Source of the DNA: Lyticum sinuosum
GTDB taxonomy: Bacteria > Pseudomonadota > Alphaproteobacteria > Rickettsiales > Midichloriaceae
Direction: 5' to 3'
DNA: 64,000 bases
Assembly (NCBI RefSeq): GCF_034471385.1
Contig: NZ_JARGYU010000001.1
Coordinates: 248,001 to 312,000 of the forward strand
Below, one piece after another: positions 1 through 9,535 of this stretch; position 1 is the stretch's first letter, and each line of letters opens with the position of its first letter. The position numbers and the translations under genes were made by a program. The notes below the pieces were generated by a model. It had not been told where the DNA came from, did no database searches, and worked only from the letters and a program-made list of their open reading frames with translations.

Positions 1-547
1 TTTTGTTATTTTCTTTTTGCTTATTTATTCTGTTTAAAAAGACATTTTTATCTTTATCTATTTGAGGATCTTGTTTTTGTAAAAATGGTGATAATTTCTT
101 TTTTTTTTCTTGATTTATATTATAAATTTTAAAATAATCATTATATATCTCTGAATATAGTTTTTTTTCTAATTTTATTTTTTTATTATTTTCATCCAAT
201 TTATTATTATTTTTATTATTTTCATCTAATTTATCATTTAATTCATCATCATGAGTTTCAAAAGTTTTTTCATTATCAACTCTATTTAGCATTACTTCTA
301 GAGATATGGCTTGTGCACTTGTTTCTTCTAATATTGGTGATTTACCATTAATTTTTTGATAAATCAATTTTGCTTTTTTTGTTCGTAGTTTTGATATTAT
401 TTTTGCTATTATCCATCGTAATGGATTTCTTAAATTAAGAATCGCTGGATCATAAAAAAGGTTAAATAAGAATTTATTAACTTCTTTCAATGATGATGGT
501 CCTCCAAGATTGCACAAAATTACAGCAATTTTCTTATTTATAGACAT
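1..547 (-). CDS. hemH: Ferrochelatase, N-terminal part (runs off the window)
   Basis: Ferrochelatase inserts Fe2+ into protoporphyrin IX, the last step of haem synthesis. The reading frame opens with an ATG at 547 and stays open to the window edge. Residues 1-90 carry the family's N-terminal signature: a beta strand followed by NLGGP, then FNLFYDPAI, NPLRWIIAKIIS, and GKSPILEETSAQA. From about residue 95 the product changes into an Asn/Lys/Asp-rich stretch of more than 80 residues with no counterpart in the family, where the conserved protein would continue directly. The active-site His and Glu lie further on and cannot be seen. Another haem gene, hemF, is at 39.4 kb. The frame is correct across a T10 tract at 99-108. 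The identity is secure; whether the whole gene is intact cannot be judged. Confidence 0.88.
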   Translation of the reverse strand, partial: MSINKKIAVILCNLGGPSSLKEVNKFLFNLFYDPAILNLRNPLRWIIAKIISKLRTKKAKLIYQKINGKSPILEETSAQAISLEVMLNRVDNEKTFETHDDELNDKLDENNKNNNKLDENNKKIKLEKKLYSEIYNDYFKIYNINQEKKKKLSPFLQKQDPQIDKDKNVFLNRINKQKENNK

Positions 548-622
548 GATTTTATAGATATTTTTATATTTTATAAGATATCACGGAGTTGATATAAATT
601 AATTTTTATTACTTTATATTAT

Positions 623-1225
623 TTATAGATTCTGCCATAAAAAGTAATGAATATAAGTTTTTCCATAATTATCACAACGAACTTGTAATAATTTGTTATT
701 ATTAATATTAACACTTGAATTATTAGTCTCACAAATAAAAACAGAATTATCACTAAAAACAGAGTTTTTTATTAAATTTTCAACTGATATGTTTATAATA
801 GACTCAAATTCATCATATGGTGGATCAATAAATATAATATTATATTTACAATAAAAATTAGAGATTTTTGTGATATTTCCCAATATCACATTATAATCTT
901 TATTTTTTAACATACCTAATTTTTCTGCATTATATTGAACTAAGCCAATTGATATTCTGCTTTTATCTATAAAACAAACCATTTCTGCTCCTCTAGATGC
1001 TGCCTCTAATCCGCATGATCCAGGACCAGAACAAATATCTAAAAATTTTGAAGAAACAATAGGTGGAAATTTCATATCATGCTCAAGTACATTGAATATA
1101 GCAGAACGTATTTTACTAGTTGTAGGTCTAAATATTTGCTTATTTGTATTATATTTATTTGTATTATATTTAGTTTTTATAATCTTATTTTTCCATCTAC
1201 CACCGATTATTCTAGTTAAACTCAT
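623..1225 (-). CDS. rsmD: 16S rRNA (guanine-966-N2)-methyltransferase
   Basis: RsmD methylates N2 of G966 in 16S rRNA of the assembled small subunit, using S-adenosylmethionine. The 200-residue product has the family layout: an N-terminal IIGG...RPTTSKIRSAIFN block (RPTT near residue 33), the SAM-binding motif FLDICSGPGSCGLEAASRG (61-79), and the catalytic DPPY (134-137) typical of N2-guanine methyltransferases. Length is normal. Residues 18-29 contain a short duplicated YNTNK unit, a small example of the repeat expansion seen elsewhere in the window. It lies 75 bp downstream of hemH's start on the same strand, but there is no clear sign of co-transcription. Confidence 0.92.
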   Translation of the reverse strand: MSLTRIIGGRWKNKIIKTKYNTNKYNTNKQIFRPTTSKIRSAIFNVLEHDMKFPPIVSSKFLDICSGPGSCGLEAASRGAEMVCFIDKSRISIGLVQYNAEKLGMLKNKDYNVILGNITKISNFYCKYNIIFIDPPYDEFESIINISVENLIKNSVFSDNSVFICETNNSSVNINNNKLLQVRCDNYGKTYIHYFLWQNL

Positions 1226-1344
1226 TAATTATATAATATTATTTTATTAAATTGGTAAAAGTACAAATTAACTGATATAAGTTATTTATTATTTAGATAT
1301 TTAATATTAATTAAAATAGAAATTTTTTATCTAAATTAATTATT

Positions 1345-2937
1345 TTATTCGTCATTAAAATTTATTATTTTTTCTAATATTTTTTGATTAAGATCTCTTG
1401 CTTTTGATATATAATAATTTCTAAGTTTTTCTGAATTATTGCTAATATGATAGTGAGTATTTTTAATTTTTATGCCATATTTCATTATATCTAACTTTTT
1501 TTCAGGATTATTTGTTAAAATATTTACTTCATCCCATTTTAAATAATTTAATATTTGAGCTGCAATATAAAAATCTCTACTATCATCAGGTAATCCAAGA
1601 ATTCTGTTTGAATCAACAGTATTCAAATTATATTTCTGTTGCATATGATATGCCCTAATTTTGTTTGTTAATCCTATGCCACGGCCTTCCTGATTGAGAT
1701 ATATGACTGCTCCACCTGATGATTCATTTGATATAAGATCAATAGCACTATGTAACTGTGAGTAGCAATCACAATGCAGACTACACATTAAATCACCTGT
1801 AAAACAAGCAGAATGAACTCTAATTGTTTTAATATTACTGTTTTCTTTTGAATTATTTTCTAAATTTAATGATGATTTTGAGGGTGGAATAATTATAGCA
1901 TAATGTTCTTTATTAAAATGTCTAAATACTAAAAAATCAATATTAATAGTTTCAAGATTACTTTTATGTAATTCTATTGGTGTCGCAGCAATTAATTCAA
2001 TTGGTAAGTTATTAGTGAAAAATGTCAAATTTTTCTCTTTATCCTCTATAAAATCTTGATTTATTAGATTATCTTTGTGATTTTTTATATCATTTTCTTT
2101 GGTATAATTAGTATTATAAATATTATCAATAATAATATGTGTTTTTCCGATAGAACCTATAGATAAAGTTTTTTCATTTGATAATATATTAATATTACTA
2201 CTATATATATCTTTTTTAGGATTATCTATAAAATTATTTAGATATTTTACTATAAATATTGGAATTATCTCTGAAATATTACTTATCTCATGTAAAAATT
2301 TAGTAAAATTTGAAAAATCATTTATATTTATATTATTAAGACATAAAGATTTTTCATAAGAATTATTATTAACAATTTGATTAAAAAATTCAAAATTATA
2401 AAAAATCTCAGATTTTTCCTGATTTTCCTGATTATTACAATATATATTATTTTTCTCTGATATATTTAGATTTTTATATTTAAAAAAAGAAAAAATATGA
2501 TTTAATATAATTTTTATAGAATTTAGTACTAATTCATAATCAATTTCAGGAGATATTGGAATAAAAGTAACATCTTTAAAATAATTTGTTTTTAGAATAT
2601 TTTTTATTTTATCTTCTATATCATCTTCTGTTTTATTGTATTCTAAAATTAAATTAACAATAACAAGTGGTATACATAAAAAATAACAGTCAAATTCTTT
2701 TTCATTAGCAATTTTATTACTATTTTCTTTAGGTATATTTATTTTTTTATTCTCTTTTAAAAAATTCTTGATATTTAAATGAATATCAACATTAGTCTTA
2801 TTAGATATTGAATCTATAGCCAAAATCTCAAAAAAATTATTTTTTATTGAGATATATATTGGAATTCCTAATAGTAGATCACTAACAGCTCTTGCTATAG
2901 TCATATTGATATCATAGTTAGTGTTGTATATTTTCAT
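1345..2937 (-). CDS. ribA: GTP cyclohydrolase II, long alphaproteobacterial form
   Basis: RibA converts GTP to a diaminopyrimidine, formate and pyrophosphate, the first step of riboflavin synthesis. The catalytic domain is at residues ~315-495: zinc ligands in HSACFTGDL (Cys378) and CDC (389-391), the active-site segment YLNQEGRGIGL (413-423), and TNNPEKK near 475. The N-terminal ~100 residues, starting with an ARAVSDLLLGIPI motif, match the extra domain of the long alphaproteobacterial RibA rather than a functional RibB; I see no dihydroxybutanone-phosphate synthase signature. Residues ~150-300 are Asn/Ile/Lys-rich, and part of this looks like low-complexity insertion. At 530 residues it is well above the ~200 of the minimal enzyme. 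Confidence 0.88.
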   Translation of the reverse strand: MKIYNTNYDINMTIARAVSDLLLGIPIYISIKNNFFEILAIDSISNKTNVDIHLNIKNFLKENKKINIPKENSNKIANEKEFDCYFLCIPLVIVNLILEYNKTEDDIEDKIKNILKTNYFKDVTFIPISPEIDYELVLNSIKIILNHIFSFFKYKNLNISEKNNIYCNNQENQEKSEIFYNFEFFNQIVNNNSYEKSLCLNNININDFSNFTKFLHEISNISEIIPIFIVKYLNNFIDNPKKDIYSSNINILSNEKTLSIGSIGKTHIIIDNIYNTNYTKENDIKNHKDNLINQDFIEDKEKNLTFFTNNLPIELIAATPIELHKSNLETINIDFLVFRHFNKEHYAIIIPPSKSSLNLENNSKENSNIKTIRVHSACFTGDLMCSLHCDCYSQLHSAIDLISNESSGGAVIYLNQEGRGIGLTNKIRAYHMQQKYNLNTVDSNRILGLPDDSRDFYIAAQILNYLKWDEVNILTNNPEKKLDIMKYGIKIKNTHYHISNNSEKLRNYYISKARDLNQKILEKIINFNDE

Positions 2938-3208
2938 ATTATTTAAATTTAATATTAATATATTTTATAATTAATAATTTTAATAATTTAATTATAGTTT
3001 TTTTTATAATTTACAATATTTACTTTATTATATATCTACTATATATCTCAGATCTCAATCAAATAATCATATAAACAATGATATATATAATTATATATTC
3101 TACTAAATATCTATAAATATTTAATTATATTAAAATAAAATTATAGATTGGATTCATATCAAATTTACAACAAATTATTGTTTTTTGGTTATTAGGTTAT
3201 TATTTTAT

Positions 3209-3724
3209 TTAATGTATTAATTCTGCCTCTGCATAAGAACTACTTGTTTCATAAATCTTTACTTTATAGCAAAAAACTTTTCTTTCTAAATTTTCTGAAA
3301 TAATTTTATTACCTGTTTTAGGTAATTCTTTTTTATATATTAGTTCTTTATTATCACATAAAAAATCTTCAAATATTATCAAATTTGGAATTATATCGTG
3401 GAGCATATGATATGCCATTGCTTCCGCAGTAGGTGGACAAGACATATAATATATATTTTGTCCTGTTATCGATGATATATTTTTACCTAAGTCATAATCA
3501 TTTATTCCAAGAATTGTATTATGATCCCAATTTTTCATAATCCAACCACCAACCTTTGATTTAATATCACCAAAATCTATAACCATTCCCATTTGATTGA
3601 GTTTATCACTAAAAAATGTGATTTCAGCTTTATATTGATGACCATGTAGATTACGACATTTTCCATTATGATTATATATTCTATGAGCAGCAGAAAATTC
3701 AAATATTTTAGTGCAATATGGCAT
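3209..3724 (-). CDS. queD: 6-carboxytetrahydropterin synthase / 6-pyruvoyl-tetrahydropterin synthase family
   Basis: This family converts dihydroneopterin triphosphate to 6-carboxytetrahydropterin (queuosine precursor pathway) or to 6-pyruvoyltetrahydropterin. Visible features are the zinc ligands His14, His27 and His29 (AAHR and LHGH), the nearby catalytic Cys23, the MVIDFGDIK motif (47-55), WDHN (Asp67, His68), PPTAEAMA (97-104) and a C-terminal ETSSSYAEAE with the pterin-anchoring Glu. At 171 residues it is somewhat longer than usual. FolE, which supplies its substrate, is in the window at 28.3 kb. Assignment to QueD rather than a PTPS variant rests on bacterial context. No other que gene is in the window. 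Confidence 0.87.
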   Translation of the reverse strand: MPYCTKIFEFSAAHRIYNHNGKCRNLHGHQYKAEITFFSDKLNQMGMVIDFGDIKSKVGGWIMKNWDHNTILGINDYDLGKNISSITGQNIYYMSCPPTAEAMAYHMLHDIIPNLIIFEDFLCDNKELIYKKELPKTGNKIISENLERKVFCYKVKIYETSSSYAEAELIH

Positions 3725-3987
3725 ATTTATTTATAATATAAAGATTTGAAATTTTTAATGTTAAAAATTATTTTTTATAGTAATTAAAGTCAATACAAAA
3801 CATTATATATAAATAAATCATAAAAATAGTTATACATATTAATATAAATGATATAGTGAGGATATTAGTTATTTTTTAATAAATAAAAGTTTTTGATACA
3901 ATAAATATATTAGATAAAGAATATATTATTTTCATTTCTTATTATATAAATCTTATTATATAAATTTTTATATCATATTATAAAATT

Positions 3988-6048
3988 ATGTTTTCGAATG
4001 ATTATTCAGTTGTAGTAATTGGTGCTGGACATGCTGGTTGTGAAGCAGCGGCAGCAGCAGCTAGATTAGGAGTATCAGTTTGCCTAATTACTTTTAGTTT
4101 AGATAATATTGGAGAATTATCATGTAATCCATCTATTGGAGGTGTAGGAAAAGGAATTATAGTTAAAGAAATCGATAGTTTAGATGGTATAATGCCAAAA
4201 GCGACTGATCTATCTATGATACATTATAGAACTTTAAATAGTAGTAGAGGTCCTGCAGTATGGGGACCACGCGCACAAGTTGATAGAAAATTATATAAGA
4301 GTGCAATGCAAAATATTATTCTTAATTATTCTAATCTAACTGTAAAGTTTGCTGAAGTTAATGATATTATATTTAATGATAATAATAAAGTAATAGGAGT
4401 AAAATGTTCATATGATGCTAATTTAGATTTATATTCAGAAAAATACGAAATTATATATTGTAATTCAGTAATTTTAACAACTGGAACATTTCTATCTGGT
4501 ATTATGCATACAGGACATATATCGCAAAGTGGTGGAAGATATAATGAAAAATCTAGTAATAATTTAGCATATAAACTTCGGCAATTGGGAATATCTGTAT
4601 CTCGCCTTAAAACTGGAACACCTCCAAGATTATATCGTGATTCAATTAATTATAACTTATTAGAAGAACAAAAAGGAGATGATTTTATAATTCCATTTTC
4701 TAGTTTGACAAATAAAATTAAAACTCCACAAATTAGCTGTTATATAACTACAACTAATGAAAAAACACATCAAATTATTAGAGAAAATTTATCTACATCA
4801 CCAATGTATTCTGGCATAATATCATCTTCTGGGCCAAGATATTGTCCATCAATTGAAGATAAAATAGTACGCTTTCCACATCGTAACAGACATCAAATAT
4901 TTTTAGAACAGGAAGGATTAGATAGTGATATAGTATACCCTAATGGTATATCAACATCTCTTTCCAAAGAAGTCCAATTAGCATTACTTAAAAGTATTTC
5001 TGGATTAGAAAATATCGAAGTTATGCGATTTGGATATGCTATTGAATATGATTATGTTAATCCACAACAATTAAAACCAACATTAGAGCTTAAAAATTTT
5101 CCTGGACTTTTTCTAGCAGGACAAATAAATGGAACTACTGGATATGAAGAAGCCGCAGGACAAGGTATAATTGCTGGGATAAATGCTGCTTTAAGGTTAA
5201 AAAATAAAGAATATATTATAAGTAGGTCCGAAGGATATATTGGTGTTATGATAAATGATTTAATAAGACATGGTGTATCTGAACCATATAGAATGATGAC
5301 ATCAAGGGCAGAATTTCGTTTATCTTTAAGACCTGAAAATTCTGATGAAAGATTAATAAATAATGTTTTGGAAATTGGTCTTATTAGTGAAGAAAGAAGT
5401 AAAATTGCTATATTAGCACAGCAAAAAACAGAGGAATTGATATCAATATTAGAAAAAATTTTAGTTCATCCTCATAAAGTAATAAATGGATATAAGACAC
5501 TTAAATCAGATGGTAAATTAAAAAATTTATTTGAAATATTATCTATCCCAGGTATTAATCATAATGATATTTGGAATATTGCAGCGCTTAATATTACTTA
5601 TACTGATAATAATAATCCAGATGATAATAATAATCCAGATTTTAATAAAAAATATGAAGAAATAACATTATATTCAGATATAATTGCAGATAATAATATA
5701 AATTATGATAAAAATCATGTTTTTAATCAAAAAAATGATAAACAATTAATAGAAAAATTTTATCAAAGATATCCTGAAGATATACGTCATAAAGTTTATA
5801 GCAAAGCTTTATATGCTGTCTATAATCGCAGACAAGCAAATGATATTGCAATGTTAAAACAAAATGAAAACCAAATTATTCCAGATGAATTTGATCCATC
5901 AGTTATATCTGGATTGTCAAATGAAGTTATTTATAAAATAAATAAGTATAAACCAAGAAGTATTGCAGATTTATTATTAATTGAAGGAATTACACCAACA
6001 GCTGTTATTGCTATAAGTCTTCATATATCTAAGATTATAAATAAGTAA
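3988..6048 (+). CDS. mnmG: tRNA uridine-34 5-carboxymethylaminomethyl modification enzyme MnmG (GidA)
   Basis: MnmG is the FAD-dependent partner of MnmE; together they install the cmnm5 or nm5 group on U34 of tRNAs reading split codon boxes. The N-terminal Rossmann motif IGAGHAGCEAAAA (residues 11-23) binds FAD, and the conserved blocks SCNPSIGGVGKG, GPAVWGPRAQ, LKTGTPPR, PRYCPSIEDK, PNGISTSL and NGTTGYEEAAGQG follow in order. Between the insertion and linker regions, at about residues 535-585, lies an Asn/Asp-rich insertion with a duplicated NNNPD unit, making the protein 686 residues against about 620-630. rsmG starts 17 bp after the stop, the usual mnmG-rsmG-parA-parB order. mnmE is not upstream in this window. 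Confidence 0.96.
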   Translation: MFSNDYSVVVIGAGHAGCEAAAAAARLGVSVCLITFSLDNIGELSCNPSIGGVGKGIIVKEIDSLDGIMPKATDLSMIHYRTLNSSRGPAVWGPRAQVDRKLYKSAMQNIILNYSNLTVKFAEVNDIIFNDNNKVIGVKCSYDANLDLYSEKYEIIYCNSVILTTGTFLSGIMHTGHISQSGGRYNEKSSNNLAYKLRQLGISVSRLKTGTPPRLYRDSINYNLLEEQKGDDFIIPFSSLTNKIKTPQISCYITTTNEKTHQIIRENLSTSPMYSGIISSSGPRYCPSIEDKIVRFPHRNRHQIFLEQEGLDSDIVYPNGISTSLSKEVQLALLKSISGLENIEVMRFGYAIEYDYVNPQQLKPTLELKNFPGLFLAGQINGTTGYEEAAGQGIIAGINAALRLKNKEYIISRSEGYIGVMINDLIRHGVSEPYRMMTSRAEFRLSLRPENSDERLINNVLEIGLISEERSKIAILAQQKTEELISILEKILVHPHKVINGYKTLKSDGKLKNLFEILSIPGINHNDIWNIAALNITYTDNNNPDDNNNPDFNKKYEEITLYSDIIADNNINYDKNHVFNQKNDKQLIEKFYQRYPEDIRHKVYSKALYAVYNRRQANDIAMLKQNENQIIPDEFDPSVISGLSNEVIYKINKYKPRSIADLLLIEGITPTAVIAISLHISKIINK

Positions 6049-6065
6049 TTTATTAAAAAAATCAC

Positions 6066-6701
6066 ATGTATAATCCAAAATATATTCAAAATCCAGAAGA
6101 TATTTTATTAAAAATAGTTGGATTCGAGAAATTTTCCCTTATAGAAAGATATATTCATTTAATTGAAGAATGGAATAAAAAAATTAATTTAGTTTCAAGA
6201 AAAAACAAAAAATCTGATATTCAATGGTTAATTATTGATTCTTTAGGAATTACACAACATCTTGAGCAAAACAATATAATATATGATATAGGTACAGGAG
6301 CAGGGCTTCCAGGAATCCCATTAGCAATTCTAACTGAAATAAAATCAATATACTTAGTTGATGTAACGCAAAAAAAAATTGATTTTTTAAATTATACTAT
6401 TAAAGACCTTAAATTACCTATTAATGTTCTAAGAAAAGATTGTAGAGAATTATATATTAAAAACAGTTCTAATGTAGTTTTTATTGCTAAAGCTGTTGCT
6501 AATTGTAAAAAATTATTATCAATATGTTATTTATCAATAAAAAATGTTCCGTCATTAAAAATTATTTTATTAAAAGGACCTTCATATAAAAATGAAATTA
6601 TTGAAGCTAGAAAATATTTCAAGTTTAAATTAGAAGTATTTTCAAATATACATAAATATGAATCTATAATTTTAGTTATTACTGATATAAGTAAGTTATA
6701 A
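6066..6701 (+). CDS. rsmG: 16S rRNA (guanine-527-N7)-methyltransferase
   Basis: RsmG (GidB) makes m7G527 in 16S rRNA. The 211-residue protein begins with the helical N-terminal segment containing EWNKKINLVSRKN, followed by a SAM-binding motif (YDIGTGAGLPGIPLAI), an acidic strand end (LVDVTQKKIDFL), and the AKAV and LLKGP motifs. Length is normal and I see no insertion. It follows mnmG by 17 bp and precedes parA by 155 bp, so it is very likely co-transcribed with mnmG. Confidence 0.94.
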   Translation: MYNPKYIQNPEDILLKIVGFEKFSLIERYIHLIEEWNKKINLVSRKNKKSDIQWLIIDSLGITQHLEQNNIIYDIGTGAGLPGIPLAILTEIKSIYLVDVTQKKIDFLNYTIKDLKLPINVLRKDCRELYIKNSSNVVFIAKAVANCKKLLSICYLSIKNVPSLKIILLKGPSYKNEIIEARKYFKFKLEVFSNIHKYESIILVITDISKL

Positions 6702-6856
6702 TTATAAGTTATAATTATTATTTAATATACAACGATAACAATATTTTCATATTATTATATATAAAATTCATCAATAAATTTAGAAAATTTATTATTTATA
6801 TACATATATACTATACATATATACATTTAAATACATTTAAATATTTTTTATTCAAA

Positions 6857-7696
6857 ATGACATTAATAATAGCTGTAGCAAACCAAAAAGGAGGAGTAGG
6901 GAAAACAACAACAACTGTCAATTTAGCAACTTCATTATGCGCTTTAAATAAAAAAGTTTTAATTATAGATATGGATCCGCAAGGAAATGCAAGCACATGT
7001 TTGGGTATTAGTCAGGATAAAAGATTAAATTCTATATATAATGTTCTTATTGGTAAAATAGATATAAATGAATCAATATTAAAAACAAATATACCAAATA
7101 TGTTTGTATCTCCTTCTAATTTACAGTTAGCATCAGCTCAAGGAGAATTATTATCTTTTAAGCATAAAGAATATATTTTAAAAGATAGAATTATGAATAT
7201 GATGTATAAATATAATAATTTAATTAATATTCATAATAATAAACAAGATATTAATCAAAATTATATTAAATATGATTATATTTTTATTGATTGTCTTCCT
7301 GCGATAAATATTTTAACAGTAAATGCTATGGTTGCTGCGAACTATATTCTTATACCATTACAGTGTGAATTTTTAGCTTTAGAAGGATTAGCTTACTTTA
7401 TCAATACTATAAAGAAAATTCAATCAACTTTAAATCGTAAACTGGAAATTTGTGGCATAGTTATAACAATGCATGATAAAAGAAATCAATTTTCTAATGA
7501 TATAATTGATGAGATAAGAAAAGAATTAGGAGATCTAGTGTATGATACAATAATACCTCGTAATATTAAATTATCTGAAGCCTCATCTCATGGAAAACCA
7601 GGAGTAATTTATGATATGTATTGTGCTGGATCCCTTATGTATATGATGTTAGCAAAAGAATTTTTATCAAAAATTAAAGTTAATGATTTTAAATAA
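6857..7696 (+). CDS. parA: Chromosome-partitioning ATPase ParA (Soj)
   Basis: ParA is the deviant Walker ATPase that positions ParB-bound origins on the nucleoid. The product starts IIAVANQKGGVGKTTTT (deviant Walker A with the signature Lys, about residues 4-18), continues with a DMDPQGNAST motif, and has Walker B as IFIDCLPAI, where the second residue of the usual DCPP is replaced by Leu. The C-terminal third (VITMHDKRNQFSNDI, IPRNIKLSEASSHGKPG) is canonical. A short Asn-rich loop precedes Walker B. Length (279) is slightly above the norm. Partner parB starts 179 bp downstream but is strongly degenerate, so how this ParA is coupled to the chromosome is an open question. Confidence 0.94.
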   Translation: MTLIIAVANQKGGVGKTTTTVNLATSLCALNKKVLIIDMDPQGNASTCLGISQDKRLNSIYNVLIGKIDINESILKTNIPNMFVSPSNLQLASAQGELLSFKHKEYILKDRIMNMMYKYNNLINIHNNKQDINQNYIKYDYIFIDCLPAINILTVNAMVAANYILIPLQCEFLALEGLAYFINTIKKIQSTLNRKLEICGIVITMHDKRNQFSNDIIDEIRKELGDLVYDTIIPRNIKLSEASSHGKPGVIYDMYCAGSLMYMMLAKEFLSKIKVNDFK

Positions 7697-7875
7697 AAGT
7701 TAATTTTTTAATTATAAATTAATAATTATTTATTATTTATCACTAATTTAATATTTAAAAAATCAAATAAAATATTTATTTTAAAAAATCTAAATAATAA
7801 AAAATTTAGAATTAAAATTTTAATAAATATGTAAAATTATGTTGCAAATTATAAAATTAAACAGATTAATAAAAT

Positions 7876-8517
7876 ATGTCAATAAAAAATGAAAAATTAT
7901 TAAAAAATAAATTAGGTCGTAGTCTATCATCTATTTTTTCAGAAGCATCAAAGATATTTGATGATATAGATAAAAATAAAGATATATTTAATCAAAAAAA
8001 TAATTGTAAAGTTGATTATATCAAAATAAAAGATATATCTATAGATTCATCTGAAATTGATATAAAATCTTTTCATGAAGATAATAATATTAATAAATTA
8101 TTAGGTATTTCATCTATAACAAAAGTTTATAGATTAAATCAAAATAATTATAAAATTATTGAAGGAAAAGAAAATTATTATGCTGCACTTAAAGCAAATC
8201 TAAATGAAATCCCTGTAATAATAGTGAATCAACAATTAGAATATTTTAATGATAAAAATAATAATAATTTTGAATATGAAAATAAAAATCAATATTCTTC
8301 TAAAAATTTAGATAACAATAATATAAATAATATAGTAGATAAAGATATAGATATAGATAATGATTTACTAACTACAGCATCAATAATATCAAAAGAATTG
8401 AAAATGAATGTTAAAATAATCGAAAAAGACTTAAATAAATATATTGTTAGTATAGAATGTAATAATATAGAGGAATTAGATGATCTACTTAGTAGAATAA
8501 GTGGTAATATTCTATAA
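7876..8517 (+). CDS. parB: ParB-like protein lacking the central DNA-binding domain
   Basis: The position directly after parA and the two ends of the protein identify it as ParB. Residues 12-22 (KLGRSLSSIFS) match the ParB N-terminal ParA-contact peptide. Residues 46-117 follow the ParB N-terminal fold (a KIKDI strand, then NYKIIEGKENYYAALKA and EIPVIIV). Residues ~165-213 match the C-terminal dimerisation domain (ELKMNVKIIEKDLNKYIVSI, then EELDDLLSRI). In normal ParB (~280-300 residues) a GERR-x-RA CTP-binding motif and a helix-turn-helix domain of about 100 residues lie between these. Here GERR is replaced by EGKENYYAA (95-103), and the HTH is replaced by an Asn/Asp-rich linker (118-164). 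The frame is open and uninterrupted, so it is not a simple pseudogene. Confidence 0.75.
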   Translation: MSIKNEKLLKNKLGRSLSSIFSEASKIFDDIDKNKDIFNQKNNCKVDYIKIKDISIDSSEIDIKSFHEDNNINKLLGISSITKVYRLNQNNYKIIEGKENYYAALKANLNEIPVIIVNQQLEYFNDKNNNNFEYENKNQYSSKNLDNNNINNIVDKDIDIDNDLLTTASIISKELKMNVKIIEKDLNKYIVSIECNNIEELDDLLSRISGNIL

Positions 8518-8669
8518 TCTTTTCATTTTTCCATTTTTCATTATCTTTCATTAATCTTTCATTAATCTTTTATTTTATATTATTTTTATTTTAAATAATA
8601 ATTAAAAATTAAATTAGATTATAATATTGAACACAATTCATTGATTATAGTAGTAATTTTGATTAAAAA

Positions 8670-9464
8670 TTAATCTGTTAATGATAAAAGACCATATCTA
8701 GAGTATAATCTTTTCATTTTTCCGTTTTTCATAAGATTAGATATAGCAATATTTATATCATGAGATAATATCCAATCATGTTGCATCGCGATCGCATATC
8801 CTCCAGAGCTTTGTGGAATTTTCTGAATAGCTAAATTTTTATCAGAATTAATTGCTTCTTTTAAAGCAGGAAATTCTTCAGTAATAAATGCATCTATATT
8901 ATTATTATTAAGATCTTTTATAGCTTTATAAGAACTTGAATATGGAATAATATTTATTAATATTTTATAATTTTTGACATAATTTCTAACATAACTTTCC
9001 ATACTTGTTCCAATTTCAACTCCAAGTTTTTTATTATTTAGATCTTCTAAAGTAAACATTTTATTTGATCTTTTAAATATTAGATAAAATGGCGATGAGT
9101 AATAAATATCTGAAAAATCAACTAATTTTGATCTATTTTTATCTGGAGAAATAGCTGATATCGCAATATGTGCTTTTCTTTTATGCACTGCATTTATTAT
9201 ATCTGCGAAAGGCATATTCTTAATAAGAACTTTTTTTTTCAATTCTTCTCCTAAATCCATAGCAAAATCTATATCAAATCCAACATTTTTCTTCAATTTT
9301 TTATCATAATATTTAAATGGAAAATAATCTTCTTCTCCCATAGCAACAATTAAATGTTCTATATTATATTCTCCTCTATTTGATCCAAAATTGCTTTTAG
9401 ATAAAAGAAATATTGTAAAGATAATCAAAGTTATAAGAGGAACGATTTCTAATAATTTTTTCAT
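8670..9464 (-). CDS. Amino-acid-type ABC transporter substrate-binding protein (SBP family 3)
   Basis: A periplasmic solute-binding protein of the polar-amino-acid family. Residues 5-22 form a hydrophobic signal or anchor with no lipobox Cys. Family motifs follow: FPFKYYD, GFDIDFAMDLGEELKKK, MPFADIINAVHKRKAHIAISAIS, then DFSDIYYSSPFYLIF, LGVEIGTSMESYV, and IDAFITEEFPAL. Length (264) is typical. The ligand cannot be read from sequence. It follows lgt by 71 bp on the same strand. No ABC permease or ATPase is adjacent, so the transporter must be assembled from genes elsewhere. Confidence 0.85.
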   Translation of the reverse strand: MKKLLEIVPLITLIIFTIFLLSKSNFGSNRGEYNIEHLIVAMGEEDYFPFKYYDKKLKKNVGFDIDFAMDLGEELKKKVLIKNMPFADIINAVHKRKAHIAISAISPDKNRSKLVDFSDIYYSSPFYLIFKRSNKMFTLEDLNNKKLGVEIGTSMESYVRNYVKNYKILINIIPYSSSYKAIKDLNNNNIDAFITEEFPALKEAINSDKNLAIQKIPQSSGGYAIAMQHDWILSHDINIAISNLMKNGKMKRLYSRYGLLSLTD

Positions 9465-9535
9465 ATTTTTTATAAATAATTTTAATTATTTAATTATTAT
9501 AATAATATTGAAATTAGCAAAATTTGCTTTATATT

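Noticed and set aside
99..108. T10 tract in hemH as another frameshift
   Set aside because: The frame stays open through the tract to the window edge with ten bases, while eleven would bring an early stop.
6811..6996. Minus-strand open frame over the parA start
   Set aside because: It is the complement of the conserved Walker A region of parA and has no protein-like features of its own.
3988..8517. Replication origin with parS sites
   Set aside because: The mnmG-rsmG-parA-parB order suggests nearness to an origin, but I found no parS-like 16-mer and no DnaA-box cluster in the spacers.
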